Assembly (NCBI GenBank): GCA_000634115.1
Contig: JFLJ01000113.1
Coordinates: forward strand, 1 to 64,000
DNA from: Prochlorococcus sp. scB241_528O2
GTDB taxonomy: Bacteria > Cyanobacteriota > Cyanobacteriia > PCC-6307 > Cyanobiaceae
DNA: 64,000 nt
Direction: 5' to 3'
Each line of letters opens with the position of its first letter. The stretch's first letter is position 1. Shown here one piece after another: positions 6,492-14,545 of this stretch. A program made the translations under genes and the position numbers. The notes under the pieces were generated by a model, which worked only from the letters and a program-made list of their open reading frames with translations, was not told where the DNA came from and made no database searches.

Positions 6492-6743
6492 TTAAACGTG
6501 CTGAATTTCTTTAGTTACAAAACCCTTTCCGTAACAATATAAACAGGTTTTAGTTTCATCTAATGAAATTCTTAGAAAACCTGCTCCATTACATCTAGAG
6601 CAATTTACTTTAGTATTTGAATAGAGTTTTGATTTAATTTTAGCAGCACGATTTAAGTAAGAAACAGTTTCTTTACGACCGTTTGCTTTGGCAGCCTTGT
6701 TTAAAAGCTTTTTGTAGTTGACTTTAAGTTCTTGGGTATTCAT
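6492..6743 (-). CDS. DnaJ-type zinc-finger small protein (83 aa)
   Basis: ATG at 6743. The C-terminal half carries two CxxCxGxG-type repeats, CSRCNGAGF and CLYCYGKGF, which match one zinc site of the DnaJ cysteine-rich domain. The N-terminal half is a basic helical segment (NYKKLLNKAAKANGRKE). No J-domain is present. DnaJ-like zinc proteins of this size act as thiol or folding helpers in chloroplasts (BSD2/PSA2 type), so a similar role is possible here but is inference. Confidence 0.7.
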   Translation of the reverse strand: MNTQELKVNYKKLLNKAAKANGRKETVSYLNRAAKIKSKLYSNTKVNCSRCNGAGFLRISLDETKTCLYCYGKGFVTKEIQHV

Positions 6744-7698
6744 CTTTTAACTGGAACTGTTTTTCAAATATAGGTAAAAGGAATCAATAAATAATTTAAA
6801 TAAAACCTCTGAATTTACCGTTTATATTTCTGATCTGATCTCTTATTGAGATTAATTTAATATAACTAATATTTATTATTAATGTTTAACTAAGGAGTAA
6901 AACTTGGTATTTTTAATATAAAATTTATATTTAATTAACTAATCTCAAATAATTAAGAAACAAATAAGTTTTTGACTTTCAGAAGAGTAAATTTATAAAT
7001 AGAATTTATTCTTAAATTATATTGTTGACTTCTCAAAAATATTATTATCCAGCCTTTTAAGATTTTTTACTAAGAAATCATTTTCATTAGTAAGAACAAA
7101 AGGTTTGCTTTTTTAGATTCTTCTTGGCTTTCAGAAGTCAAGCTTTATTTAATTTTATCGGAATTCATAAATTAAAAATTAATCTAAAAAAATAATCTAA
7201 AATTTTACTTATCCCTATAACAAAATGTGGACAGATTTTGAAAAAAGGGAAAATATTTTATTTTGCACATAGAAGATTTAATTCAATCAACATGTTGTGG
7301 AAAACCCTGTTGAAAAACACTAAAAAAGTGGATAACTCTCGGGGATCATTATCAAAACAAGCTTTTCTCTAATAATTCCTAAGTATTAATACTTTATCAA
7401 GATAAGTTTAAATATAGATTAAAAGGCTTAATAATCTATTGTTATAACAGTGGGATCATTACTTTTGAAATTAGACAAAGTATATTTTTCAGAAACTAAT
7501 GTTGAGAAAAAATTAAAATAATTTCTATTGTATGATGTATCAAATTAACAATTAAAGTTAAGAAAAATAACTGGTGACTTGAATTTCTGAAATTTTGTCT
7601 CAGCTGTTCAAATTAAGTCTTGATTCGGTTTTCTCTATGGAAATATCTCTCAAAGCTAAAATTAATGAAATAAATTTAATTTAGTTAAAAAATTAAAA
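6744..7698. other. 955-base gene-free region with DnaA-box-like cluster
   Basis: I find no credible gene. Within 7226-7335 four 9-mers close to the cyanobacterial/bacterial DnaA box, all in the same orientation, occur: TGTGGACAG (7226), TGTGGAAAA (7296), TGTTGAAAA (7308) and AGTGGATAA (7327). The second is an exact complement of TTTTCCACA. Flanking sequence is extremely AT-rich. Other small structures: TTACTAA/TTAGTAA hairpin near 7070-7095 and an inverted pair TTGACTTCT/AGAAGTCAA (about 7024 and 7133). Confidence 0.4.
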
Positions 7699-7935
7699 AT
7701 GTCAGAAGCAAAAAAGGATTCAAAAAAATGTTCTGGTAAGAAAAACATTATGTTTGCCTATGGTTTTATACAACTTGGTTCTAGTTTCGTATCTGCAATA
7801 GCTTTAGCTGCGATTGCTTTTGGATTCTGTTCAGTAAAGAAAGAGTCTAAACTCTTCAATAAATGTGTTGCCGAAATTATTGAAGATGGTGGTACCAATT
7901 TTGAGGCCGTAAGGTATTGTAATGGGGGCAATTAA
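7699..7935 (+). CDS. Cys-containing single-span membrane protein (78 aa)
   Basis: ATG at 7699. A basic head (MSEAKKDSKKCSGKKN) precedes a long hydrophobic segment (IMFAYGFIQLGSSFVSAIAL to IAFGFC, residues 17-44), then a soluble tail with two cysteines (NKCVAEIIEDGG and VRYCNGG) that could form a disulfide outside the cytoplasm. The next gene follows by 22 bases. Family unknown. Confidence 0.65.
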   Translation: MSEAKKDSKKCSGKKNIMFAYGFIQLGSSFVSAIALAAIAFGFCSVKKESKLFNKCVAEIIEDGGTNFEAVRYCNGGN

Positions 7936-7957
7936 TTCTCCCTCACAGAAAAATTAA

Positions 7958-8200
7958 ATGGATTCAACCTGTGATTTGATCTTTGACTCTTTGAAAGAGG
8001 AGCCAATTGGAGAATCTGATCATTTCATTTGGTTCATAACAGATATTGGCATTGTTGCCCTATTTAAAAGAGAGAAAAACTTTGAAACTTATAGTTCGAG
8101 TGTCGAAATTGAGGCAAATAAAATAGCTTTGGATATAACTAAAGAAGAGAAAGAGTACCTCAAAATAAAAGATAGACAGCTTTTTTTATTTTATTCATGA
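7958..8200 (+). CDS. Small soluble hypothetical protein (80 aa)
   Basis: ATG at 7958, 22 bases after the preceding gene, probably co-transcribed. Acidic alpha/beta composition (FDSLKEEPIGESDHFIWFIT) without signal or membrane segment. No motif recognised. Confidence 0.6.
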   Translation: MDSTCDLIFDSLKEEPIGESDHFIWFITDIGIVALFKREKNFETYSSSVEIEANKIALDITKEEKEYLKIKDRQLFLFYS

Positions 8201-8220
8201 TCTAGGATTAAGTTCTTGAT

Positions 8221-8412
8221 TTAGTAAGATGGCTCAAGGTTAAATGCCGGCTCCATAATATTGTTTTCTCTAATTAATTCGTAGGTTAGCTCTTTATTTA
8301 GGGCATTTATATAGGATGTATAAAGTTTCCCCCAAACAAATTCGAATTCATCTTTACTTAAATTTTTGAAAAGAATTTCTCCTTTGAAGTAAATGTGATA
8401 AGAATCATTCAT
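8221..8412 (-). CDS. Small soluble hypothetical protein (63 aa)
   Basis: ATG at 8412. It reads as two strands (SYHIYFKGEILFKNLS) and a helix with DEFEFVWGKLYTSYINAL. The arrangement 'x-L-S-x-E-F-x-x-x-W' recurs among small picocyanobacterial proteins, but I cannot give a family. It converges with the 80-aa gene. Confidence 0.6.
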   Translation of the reverse strand: MNDSYHIYFKGEILFKNLSKDEFEFVWGKLYTSYINALNKELTYELIRENNIMEPAFNLEPSY

Positions 8413-8510
8413 TATTGAAAATAAATCTTTTCCTTTTTAACGCAGAGAATTATCTATGTAGTATTAAGTGCTACTAAAAAGAAATTTAAATGATGAATTT
8501 ATAGATACTT

Positions 8511-8822
8511 CTAGACCATCCGTGTATTCATTTTTTGTTTTTTGAATAATCCGACTGTCTCATCAAGATCCATACACGGCTGAATACTTATATCCATTAA
8601 CCTTCTCCATGGATGCCATTGCTTCCAAATTGTCTCAAGAGAATCTGCACTCACTACAGAATGTCCAATCCCATTTTGAACCATAAAAATCCAAGAATGT
8701 ACCTCATAGTTTTCAGGTCTGTTTTGAGGACCACCTGATTCGTACCAATTTATTAGCATTTCCGCCCCTTCTTCTTGATCTTCTCCATCAGTAAATTCGT
8801 AGGAAATCAAATACCTTTGCAT
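8511..8822 (-). CDS. DUF3303-like protein (103 aa)
   Basis: ATG at 8822. The layout, an N-terminal strand (RYLISYEF), a helix ending in YESGGPQNRPENYEV, then HSWIFMVQNGIGHSVVSADS and the block W-x2-W-x7-DISIQPCMD, resembles DUF3303, a ferredoxin-like-fold small family with unknown function (W-x2-W-x-DL followed by x-V-x-P). It is soluble. The assignment is by pattern only. Confidence 0.65.
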   Translation of the reverse strand: MQRYLISYEFTDGEDQEEGAEMLINWYESGGPQNRPENYEVHSWIFMVQNGIGHSVVSADSLETIWKQWHPWRRLMDISIQPCMDLDETVGLFKKQKMNTRMV

Positions 8823-8923
8823 ATAGATTAATATTGAAATCTCTAAACTATATTAACTCCGGAATTAAATATTGCCTTCCAAATTAATGAATGCTAAGAA
8901 GTTTATATAAGTAATTATTTTAA

Positions 8924-9028
8924 ATGGCTCAAAGATTAGGAAGAATTAAAAAGAATATTTTGACTAATTTATATTTTATAAATAAGACAATTTTGAATTA
9001 TTTTCAAAACCATGATCTTTTCGTATAG
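8924..9028 (+). CDS. Possible micro-ORF (34 aa)
   Basis: ATG at 8924, TAG at 9026-9028; product MAQRLGRIKKNILTNLYFIN then KTILNYFQNHDLFV. A basic amphipathic peptide. The Asn/Ile/Lys-rich composition is what chance frames look like here, so it is listed only as a candidate. Confidence 0.2.
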   Translation: MAQRLGRIKKNILTNLYFINKTILNYFQNHDLFV

Positions 9029-9105
9029 CTCAAGTTAAAAGATGAAATTTGATACTTTTTAAAACATAATATCTTAGTTAAGATGTTTATGTTTAGCAGA
9101 CTTTA

Positions 9106-9489
9106 ATGAAAAATAAAAAGGATAGTAGTGATCCCATTGATAATTTAGAGTATGAAAAAATTCTAGAAGAAGAAATAATTAATTCGTACGAAATTAAATT
9201 TCAGAAAGATTCTGAACAAGATAGTAAAAAGAATAAATTTTACAGACTAAAAAGAACTCCATTGGAGATTGTAAATAGGTTATTTTTCTTTTTCTTTATT
9301 GGAAGCTTTCTTTTTTCTTTGTTTTTAGCTTTTTCAGAAAGTAAGTTATGGTTCATACTTTATGTAATAAGTGGATTGTCATGTGTTTTCTATACTCCTA
9401 ATAGAAAGGCACTTAAAGAATTAATAGCAGCTTGGCCAAATATTGAGGATCTCATCAAAGGTAGGAGTTTTTGGAGAAAAGGCAAGTAA
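9106..9489 (+). CDS. Two-span membrane protein (127 aa)
   Basis: ATG at 9106. The acidic cytoplasmic N-terminus (about 55 residues) is followed by two hydrophobic segments at about 62-79 (LFFFFFIGSFLFSLFLAF) and 84-98, then a helix with LKELIAAWPNIEDLIKGRSF. It heads a run of three close, same-strand genes (7 and 3 bases apart). Family unknown, though the layout is like small thylakoid-associated proteins. Confidence 0.65.
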   Translation: MKNKKDSSDPIDNLEYEKILEEEIINSYEIKFQKDSEQDSKKNKFYRLKRTPLEIVNRLFFFFFIGSFLFSLFLAFSESKLWFILYVISGLSCVFYTPNRKALKELIAAWPNIEDLIKGRSFWRKGK

Positions 9490-9496
9490 ATAGATT

Positions 9497-9580
9497 ATGA
9501 AACCGTTAAGTTCTTTCAAAAAATGGTTATTAAATATTCTTGAGCCATACATTGAGGTTACTAACAAGAAAAAAGGATAA
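9497..9580 (+). CDS. Micro-ORF (27 aa) between two membrane genes
   Basis: ATG at 9497, TAA at 9578-9580. MKPLSSFKKWLLNILEPYIE plus VTNKKKG is an amphipathic helix with basic ends. It starts 7 bases after one gene and ends 3 bases before the next, so it fits an operon member. Confidence 0.4.
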   Translation: MKPLSSFKKWLLNILEPYIEVTNKKKG

Positions 9581-9583
9581 AAA

Positions 9584-9721
9584 ATGAGTTTAATAAAGTT
9601 TGGGATTATTGTTGAAATTTTTTTGTTTGTGGGAGTTTTTTTATGGGTTAAGAAACTAAATAGTAAACAAAGTAGGCAACCATCTATATCAAAAAAAACA
9701 ATAAAAAATCTCAAATTTTAG
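9584..9721 (+). CDS. One-helix membrane microprotein (45 aa)
   Basis: ATG at 9584, TAG at 9719-9721. A hydrophobic helix (KFGIIVEIFLFVGVFLWV) is followed by a basic tail (KKLNSKQSRQPSISKK), predicting a cytoplasmic C-terminus. A 97-codon frame on the other strand covers the same bases but would run through three plus-strand genes. Family unknown. Confidence 0.55.
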   Translation: MSLIKFGIIVEIFLFVGVFLWVKKLNSKQSRQPSISKKTIKNLKF

Positions 9722-9843
9722 AATTTTGATCACAAAATAAGTAATCTTTATAAAGAGATCACTTTTATGGGGGAATTTCTTACTGTTTCCTCTCACTTTG
9801 TGTACTAAATCAGTTAGAACATCTTCATGGTTCTTAAAAAAAT

Positions 9844-10197
9844 ATGGTTTCCTCCATCAAAGGTCTTGCTCCAATAACCAATCCATTAAACAGTGTCTTA
9901 ATAGAAAAGAAACTAATAAATGTTGATCAGAAGTTTATTCAGCTTGTTTCCCTCGCAGAAGAGTTACCTCGCACAGAAGTTATTGAAAGTGGAAGGAATT
10001 ATTGGAGAGGTGTTTGTAGAAGTTTGATTTTTAGATTTCCAGATGATCTTGAAATTTTGAAGCTTGATGTAAGAAGTTATTTAGACAGATCTAAAGGAAT
10101 CATTCAAATAAGATCTGCGGCTAGATTAGGTCAATCAGATTTAGGTGTTAATCTCAGAAGAGTGGAATATTTGTTTAATCAATTAGAGAAATTTTAA
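9844..10197 (+). CDS. DUF1499 family protein (117 aa)
   Basis: The C-terminal half shows the DUF1499 signature: RSLIFRFPDDLEILKLD, then IIQIRSAARLGQSDLGVN and RRVEYLF. Typical members begin with a signal/lipobox and a CPxSPNCVSS motif. Here the frame starts at MVSS, with an in-frame stop three codons before it, so only the VSS of that motif remains. This is a shortened N-terminus or a cytosolic variant. The function of DUF1499 is unknown. Confidence 0.75.
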   Translation: MVSSIKGLAPITNPLNSVLIEKKLINVDQKFIQLVSLAEELPRTEVIESGRNYWRGVCRSLIFRFPDDLEILKLDVRSYLDRSKGIIQIRSAARLGQSDLGVNLRRVEYLFNQLEKF

Positions 10198-10274
10198 TTA
10201 ATCTGTTTTTTATAAATTTAAGGTTCTTTTTACTAAATAGGTGTGCTTTAATTCATAATAATATCTGAAATACC

Positions 10275-10406
10275 ATGGTAAAAATAATTTTAGTTGGAAT
10301 TATTGTCGCGCTTGTATATTCTCAACCTGATCTTCGTCTTACAGTAGCTGATTGGTTAAAGACAGCTTCTGATTTTCTTATTGAATCGGTAAAAGTAAAA
10401 CCTTGA
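10275..10406 (+). CDS. Small hydrophobic protein (43 aa)
   Basis: ATG at 10275, TGA at 10404-10406. The N-terminus VKIILVGIIVALVYS is a membrane helix or signal; the rest is an amphipathic helix (TVADWLKTASDFLIESVKVK). Codon choice is less AT-extreme than the surroundings, as expected for a real gene. Family unknown. Confidence 0.55.
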   Translation: MVKIILVGIIVALVYSQPDLRLTVADWLKTASDFLIESVKVKP

Positions 10407-10590
10407 ATAGAATTTTAAATCAAGAACTAAATAAGACCTGAAACAGTAATCATTTGTTTAATGCAAACAGCTATGAAAATAAATATTATTATTCTGCTTA
10501 ATATGTATTTCACTTAAAAAAATAAATAGTTTTAGGAACATAATAGAAAATTTTTTTGAAATTTTCGAATAGTTAACGATAATAAGGGAT

Positions 10591-11646
10591 ATGAAGCTTA
10601 GATTATTTGAGTTCTATTTTATTAAAGACTATTTAAGACCTTGGTTTGGTCTTATTTATTCTTTATTCTTTCTGTTTTTTCTAGGTGCAATTGGCTATCG
10701 AATAACAGAGGGATGGGAATGGAGTGATTGCTTATGGATGGTTCTGATCACAATAACCACTATTGGTTTTGGAGAAGTTCAACCTTTAAGTCCTGAAGGC
10801 AGAATCGTTACTGTTTTAATAATCGTCGGCGGATTGATCTTTATTCAATTTACTTTTCAAAAAGCTGTAAGATTGTTCGAATCCGGCTATTTTCAAAGAG
10901 TAAACGAATTACGTTTTAAAAGACTTCTTAGAAAAATGGAAAATCATGTAATTTTGTGCGGATATGGGAGGGTAGGTCAGGAAATATCTAACCAAATAAA
11001 AACGCAAAACATTCCTATTATTGTTGTTGAGAGTGATGAAGATAGAAAAAAGATTGCTGAAGAAAATGGTTTAGAAGTGCTTTGTGCTGATGCGACTCTT
11101 GATGAGACGTTAAAACTTGCAGGATTAGAAAAATGCAAAAGTTTGGTCGTTACCTTACCTAATGATGCTGCGAATTTATATGTAGTTTTAAGTGCTAAAG
11201 GTATAAGAAGTTCTATAAGAGTAATAGCAAGAGCTGGAACTGAAGAAGCTGCAAGTAAATTAAGATTAGCTGGAGCAAGTATAGTTGTAAGCCCGTATAT
11301 CGCTGCAGGAAGAGCAATGGCATCAATGGCTTTAAGACCAATTGCTATTGACTTTCTTGATCTGCTCGCAGGAAGTGAATGCGAAATTGAAGAATTTGAA
11401 TTAAGTAATGATATTAGTCTTTTTGAAACTGCAGAGAAAAGATCACTCTCTGAACTAGGAATAGGCAAAAAGAGTGGGGCTAAAATATTAGCCATTAAAG
11501 AAAATGAAAAGTTGTTTACTAATCCTGGAGGTAATTTCATCCTTCAGCCAGGTCAGGTATTAATAGCATTTGGTAGTAAAGAGCAACTAAATATTTTGAA
11601 TGGTTTGTTGGGTAATCTTGTTGTAGCAGTAGAGCTATTAAAATAG
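10591..11646 (+). CDS. K+ channel with RCK (TrkA-N/TrkA-C) domain (351 aa)
   Basis: Two membrane helices (about residues 18-36 and 71-88) flank a pore helix and selectivity filter TTIGFGE (56-62; family TVGYG/TIGFG). A Rossmann-type RCK domain begins at VILCGYGRVGQE (120-131), with the acidic end of the second strand at VESDED; a TrkA-C domain follows to the C-terminus. This is the MthK-like ligand-gated K+ channel layout, in the plasma membrane. No voltage sensor is present. ATG at 10591. The cytochrome gene follows after 54 bases. Confidence 0.88.
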   Translation: MKLRLFEFYFIKDYLRPWFGLIYSLFFLFFLGAIGYRITEGWEWSDCLWMVLITITTIGFGEVQPLSPEGRIVTVLIIVGGLIFIQFTFQKAVRLFESGYFQRVNELRFKRLLRKMENHVILCGYGRVGQEISNQIKTQNIPIIVVESDEDRKKIAEENGLEVLCADATLDETLKLAGLEKCKSLVVTLPNDAANLYVVLSAKGIRSSIRVIARAGTEEAASKLRLAGASIVVSPYIAAGRAMASMALRPIAIDFLDLLAGSECEIEEFELSNDISLFETAEKRSLSELGIGKKSGAKILAIKENEKLFTNPGGNFILQPGQVLIAFGSKEQLNILNGLLGNLVVAVELLK

Positions 11647-11700
11647 ATAGATCGAGATTCAGAATTAATTGCTAAATTGATTGTGGGTGGAGTAAATCAA

Positions 11701-12054
11701 ATGAAAATACTTAAATTTTTATTTGTAATTCCTGTAATAACTTTAATAATTACTTTTCAAACCTCTTTGAAAAATAGATATCTAATGGCTTCTGATATTA
11801 GAAATGGAGAAACAATTTTTAGAAATGTTTGTGCAGGCTGCCATGTAAGAGGTGGATCAGTTGTTCTTAAAGGATCCAAATCATTAAAACTTTCCGACCT
11901 TGAAAAAAGAGGAATTTCAGATGAGAAATCAATAGCAAAAATAGCTAATGAGGGGATTGGTTATATGAAGGGTTATAAAAATAAATTAAAGGATGGAGAG
12001 GATAAGGTTCTTGCGCAATGGATTATTCAAAATGCAGAAAAGGGTTGGGAGTAG
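11701..12054 (+). CDS. petJ: Cytochrome c6-type protein (117 aa)
   Basis: A signal-anchor (residues 4-20, LKFLFVIPVITLIITFQ) precedes a class I c-type haem site CAGCH at 44-48 (haem ligand His48) and a plausible Met ligand at 89. The end QNAEKGWE is typical of cytochrome c6, the lumenal carrier from cytochrome b6f to photosystem I. The ATG at 11701 is chosen over the TTG at 11677 because GGTGGAG lies just before it and the signal peptide then starts properly. A terminator follows. It could also be a c6-like paralogue rather than the main petJ. Confidence 0.8.
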   Translation: MKILKFLFVIPVITLIITFQTSLKNRYLMASDIRNGETIFRNVCAGCHVRGGSVVLKGSKSLKLSDLEKRGISDEKSIAKIANEGIGYMKGYKNKLKDGEDKVLAQWIIQNAEKGWE

Positions 12055-12065
12055 ATGAAAAGTTT

Positions 12066-12108
12066 GCTTCTTTAATATTCGTGTGAGTAAAACTAAAGAA
12101 GCTTTTTT
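12066..12108 (+). terminator. Rho-independent terminator of petJ
   Basis: GCTTCTTTA (12066-12074) pairs perfectly with TAAAGAAGC (12094-12102), then six T. Confidence 0.85.
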
Positions 12109-12124
12109 ATATTAAATAAACAGG

Positions 12125-12152
12125 TTTAAGAACAAATTAAAAAGTAAATAAG
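12125..12152 (+). promoter_or_regulatory. Candidate Pho box upstream of phoB
   Basis: TTAAG (12126), TTAAA (12137) and ATAAG (12148) are spaced exactly 11 bases, as expected for PhoB direct repeats. The site is about 100 bases before the phoB ATG, suggesting autoregulation. Confidence 0.5.
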
Positions 12153-12247
12153 ATCAAATAAAAAATAAGCATTAAATGTAAAGTAAATATGAAATAATTA
12201 CATCAAATAAATTTGATTATATAAAATAAATTTGTTGGATTTTCCGA

Positions 12248-12976
12248 ATGACTACTAAAGATCATAAAAGTTTGCAGGGCTCAAAAATCATTCTTGTAGA
12301 GGATGATAAGAGTATTAGGCTGACAGTTGGTGAATCATTAAAAGGTGAAGGTTTTCAAGTTTTAACTTTTAAAGATGGTTTAGGTGCTTCAGATTTTATT
12401 AGCAATAATAATAGAAATGATATAGACCTTATAATTCTTGATTTAATGTTGCCAGGGCTTAATGGATTAGAGTTATGCAGAAAAATAAGAAATGAGGGAA
12501 ATTATACACCCATATTAATTTTGAGTGCAAAAGATAATGAATCAGACAGGGTTCTTGGATTAGAAGTTGGTGCTGATGATTATCTAACAAAACCTTTTGG
12601 TTTAAATGAATTAATTGCCAGATCGAGAGCCTTAATAAGAAGATCTAAACGTAATAAGAAATATATAGAAAAAACACAAACTATCATTGAGTTTAATCAT
12701 ATAAAAATGTTTGTAGAGGAATGCAGGGTAACTTCTTTTGATAGGGAAATAACGTTATCTCCAAAAGAATTTAAATTATTAGAGTTATTTATGAAAAGTC
12801 CCAAAAGGGTATGGTCAAGGGATTTAATTCTTGAAAAAATATGGGAAATTGACTTTATTGGTGATACTAAGACAGTAGATGTTCATGTTAGATGGCTTAG
12901 AGAAAAATTAGAAGAAGATCCCTCAGCTCCAAAGTTTCTTAAAACTGTAAGAGGTTTTGGATATAAGTTTGGATGA
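12248..12976 (+). CDS. phoB: Phosphate response regulator PhoB (242 aa)
   Basis: OmpR-class regulator. The receiver domain has the acidic pair at residues 18-20 (VEDD), phospho-acceptor Asp65 (LIILDLMLPG) and Lys115 (LTKPFG). The C-terminal winged helix (about 145-242) ends TVRGFGYKFG. Its stop overlaps the phoR ATG (ATGA), so the pair is translationally coupled. Assignment to phosphate rather than another OmpR system rests on context: porin, pstS, pstCAB and 11-base TTAAG repeats lie around it. It binds Pho boxes under phosphate starvation. Confidence 0.92.
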   Translation: MTTKDHKSLQGSKIILVEDDKSIRLTVGESLKGEGFQVLTFKDGLGASDFISNNNRNDIDLIILDLMLPGLNGLELCRKIRNEGNYTPILILSAKDNESDRVLGLEVGADDYLTKPFGLNELIARSRALIRRSKRNKKYIEKTQTIIEFNHIKMFVEECRVTSFDREITLSPKEFKLLELFMKSPKRVWSRDLILEKIWEIDFIGDTKTVDVHVRWLREKLEEDPSAPKFLKTVRGFGYKFG

Positions 12977-14133
12977 AAATGAAAACACTACAAGAAGTAT
13001 TATTTTTTTTACATCAGAAGTGGAAAATAAAAGTCAAGCATTTTTCTCAATCAAAAGAAAAAAAATTTGAAGTTGATAAAAATAAGTATAAAAAAACTAT
13101 TGATTTCCCATTTGATAAAATTAAACCTCAAGAAGTGTTGTCTTGGTTAGATTATTCATCGCAAGGGTGGATAATCTTATCATCTGATCTAACAATAAAA
13201 TTTATCAATCAGAAAGCTTTATCTCTTATTAGGGTTATCAAATATAAAGATGTTATTGGAAAAGCAATTAATGATATTAATGAGCTTGAAGTACTTAGTA
13301 ATAAAATTCTATATTTAAGAAAAAAAGATTTCCCATTCAACCTTGATTTCATAATTGCGGGAGTACCCATTTCGGTAAATATTGTTAGAGGAAGGAAAAA
13401 GAATTATTTAATATTATTGGAAAGTAAATTATCAATTGAATCGATAAAAAAACGACAAAATCAATTAATTAATGATGTGTCTCATGAACTGAAAACTCCT
13501 CTTACATCACTTATCTTAATTGGGGAAAGACTTGAATCAGTAGTATCAAAAAAGGATAGGTATCTTGTTAAAAGACTTAAGAAAGAGTCAAAAAGATTAA
13601 GAAAAATGGCCGAAGAGACTTTAGAGCTTTCTAAGCTAGAAAGTAACGAAGATTTTAATAAAAACAAAAAAATATCTATTTCAGATTTGATTATGGAATC
13701 TTGGCAAACACTAAAACCGCTTGCAGAAAAAAAGGATATAAAAATAAATTTATTTTCTCCAACAAAATATTATATATCTGGGGATATTGAAAATTTAAAA
13801 AGAGCATTTATAAATATTTTAGATAACGCTATTCGTTATTCCCCAACAAAAGAGGGCATACAAATTGAAATTTTTAAGAGAGCTAGCTCTGTTGTTATAA
13901 GAGTTAGAGATAAAGGTATTGGATTAGAAGAAAATGAATCAAATGACATTTTTTCTCGTTTTTATCGTGGGGATCCATCAAGGACTAAATTTAAGAAAAG
14001 TGGAAGTGGTTTAGGTCTTTCAATTACAAAAAAAATAATTAATAACAATAAAGGTTTTATAAAGGCATTTAATCATAAAGATGGTGGAGCGATTATTGAA
14101 ACTATCTTTCCGTGTCTTAATACAGATTTATAG
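12973..14133 (+). CDS. phoR: Phosphate sensor histidine kinase PhoR (386 aa)
   Basis: The H-box NDVSHELKTPLTS (His171) and a full HATPase (N-box DNAIRYSP, G1 DKGIGLEE, G2 GSGLGLSI) are present. A PAS-like region covers about residues 55-155. I see no convincing membrane helix; the N-terminus (LQEVLFFLHQKWKIK) is at best weakly amphipathic, as in the cyanobacterial SphS type. Two ATG codons open the frame (12973, 12979). It converges with a small secreted-protein gene 7 bases away. It should phosphorylate PhoB when phosphate is scarce. Confidence 0.92.
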   Translation: MKMKTLQEVLFFLHQKWKIKVKHFSQSKEKKFEVDKNKYKKTIDFPFDKIKPQEVLSWLDYSSQGWIILSSDLTIKFINQKALSLIRVIKYKDVIGKAINDINELEVLSNKILYLRKKDFPFNLDFIIAGVPISVNIVRGRKKNYLILLESKLSIESIKKRQNQLINDVSHELKTPLTSLILIGERLESVVSKKDRYLVKRLKKESKRLRKMAEETLELSKLESNEDFNKNKKISISDLIMESWQTLKPLAEKKDIKINLFSPTKYYISGDIENLKRAFINILDNAIRYSPTKEGIQIEIFKRASSVVIRVRDKGIGLEENESNDIFSRFYRGDPSRTKFKKSGSGLGLSITKKIINNNKGFIKAFNHKDGGAIIETIFPCLNTDL

Positions 14134-14140
14134 GGAAAAT

Positions 14141-14467
14141 TTAAAAAATATTAGGACATGATTTTTCTGCAATAAATTTTTTTAAATTCAAAACCCCTTC
14201 TCTTGTAAAAAGAATGCTTCCTTCTTTGGAGTCATCTGCCCAATAAGAATCTCTTTTGCCAATAGCTAACCAAAGCCTATCAGGTAATGTTGGCATGTAC
14301 ATACTCTCGAAAGCAGATGTTCCAATGTCATTTTCTTCTTTCATATCTTTGCATGCTTCTATAATTAGTTTCGGTCGATTTAAATAATGCCTGACACCCT
14401 GCCAATAATATTTTGTTTCAGCTTTAACTGGGGCGATGAATAAAATAGTAAATATTAGGTATTTCAT
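14141..14467 (-). CDS. Small secreted protein in the pho cluster (108 aa)
   Basis: A signal peptide MKYLIFTILFIAPVKA with predicted cleavage before ETKYYW. The mature part (about 92 residues) has two cysteines and aromatic clusters (YYWQGVRHYLNRP, MPTLPDRLWLAIGKRD). It lies between phoR (convergent) and the phytase-like gene (same strand, upstream). A periplasmic role in phosphate acquisition is plausible from position only; no family recognised. Confidence 0.75.
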   Translation of the reverse strand: MKYLIFTILFIAPVKAETKYYWQGVRHYLNRPKLIIEACKDMKEENDIGTSAFESMYMPTLPDRLWLAIGKRDSYWADDSKEGSILFTREGVLNLKKFIAEKSCPNIF

Positions 14468-14496
14468 GAGTTAACTTTTTTTAATTATAAGAACTG

Positions 14497-14527
14497 CAAA
14501 AAAAAGCCACCTTATATAAAAGGTGAC
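14497..14527 (-). terminator. Rho-independent terminator of the phytase-like gene
   Basis: On the minus strand a stem GTCACCTT/AAGGTGGC (14520-14527 with 14506-14513, one G-U pair) is followed by a run of eight or more T (plus-strand A run 14497-14505). Confidence 0.75.
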
Positions 14528-14545
14528 TTTTATTAGTAGTTTTAA

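Noticed and set aside
9421-9714. 97-codon frame on the minus strand
   Set aside because: Covers the end of one plus-strand membrane gene and two further plus-strand microgenes whose spacing and composition fit an operon better.
10977-11540. 187-codon frame on the minus strand
   Set aside because: Lies fully inside the K+ channel gene; composition is a mirror of the RCK domain with no motif.
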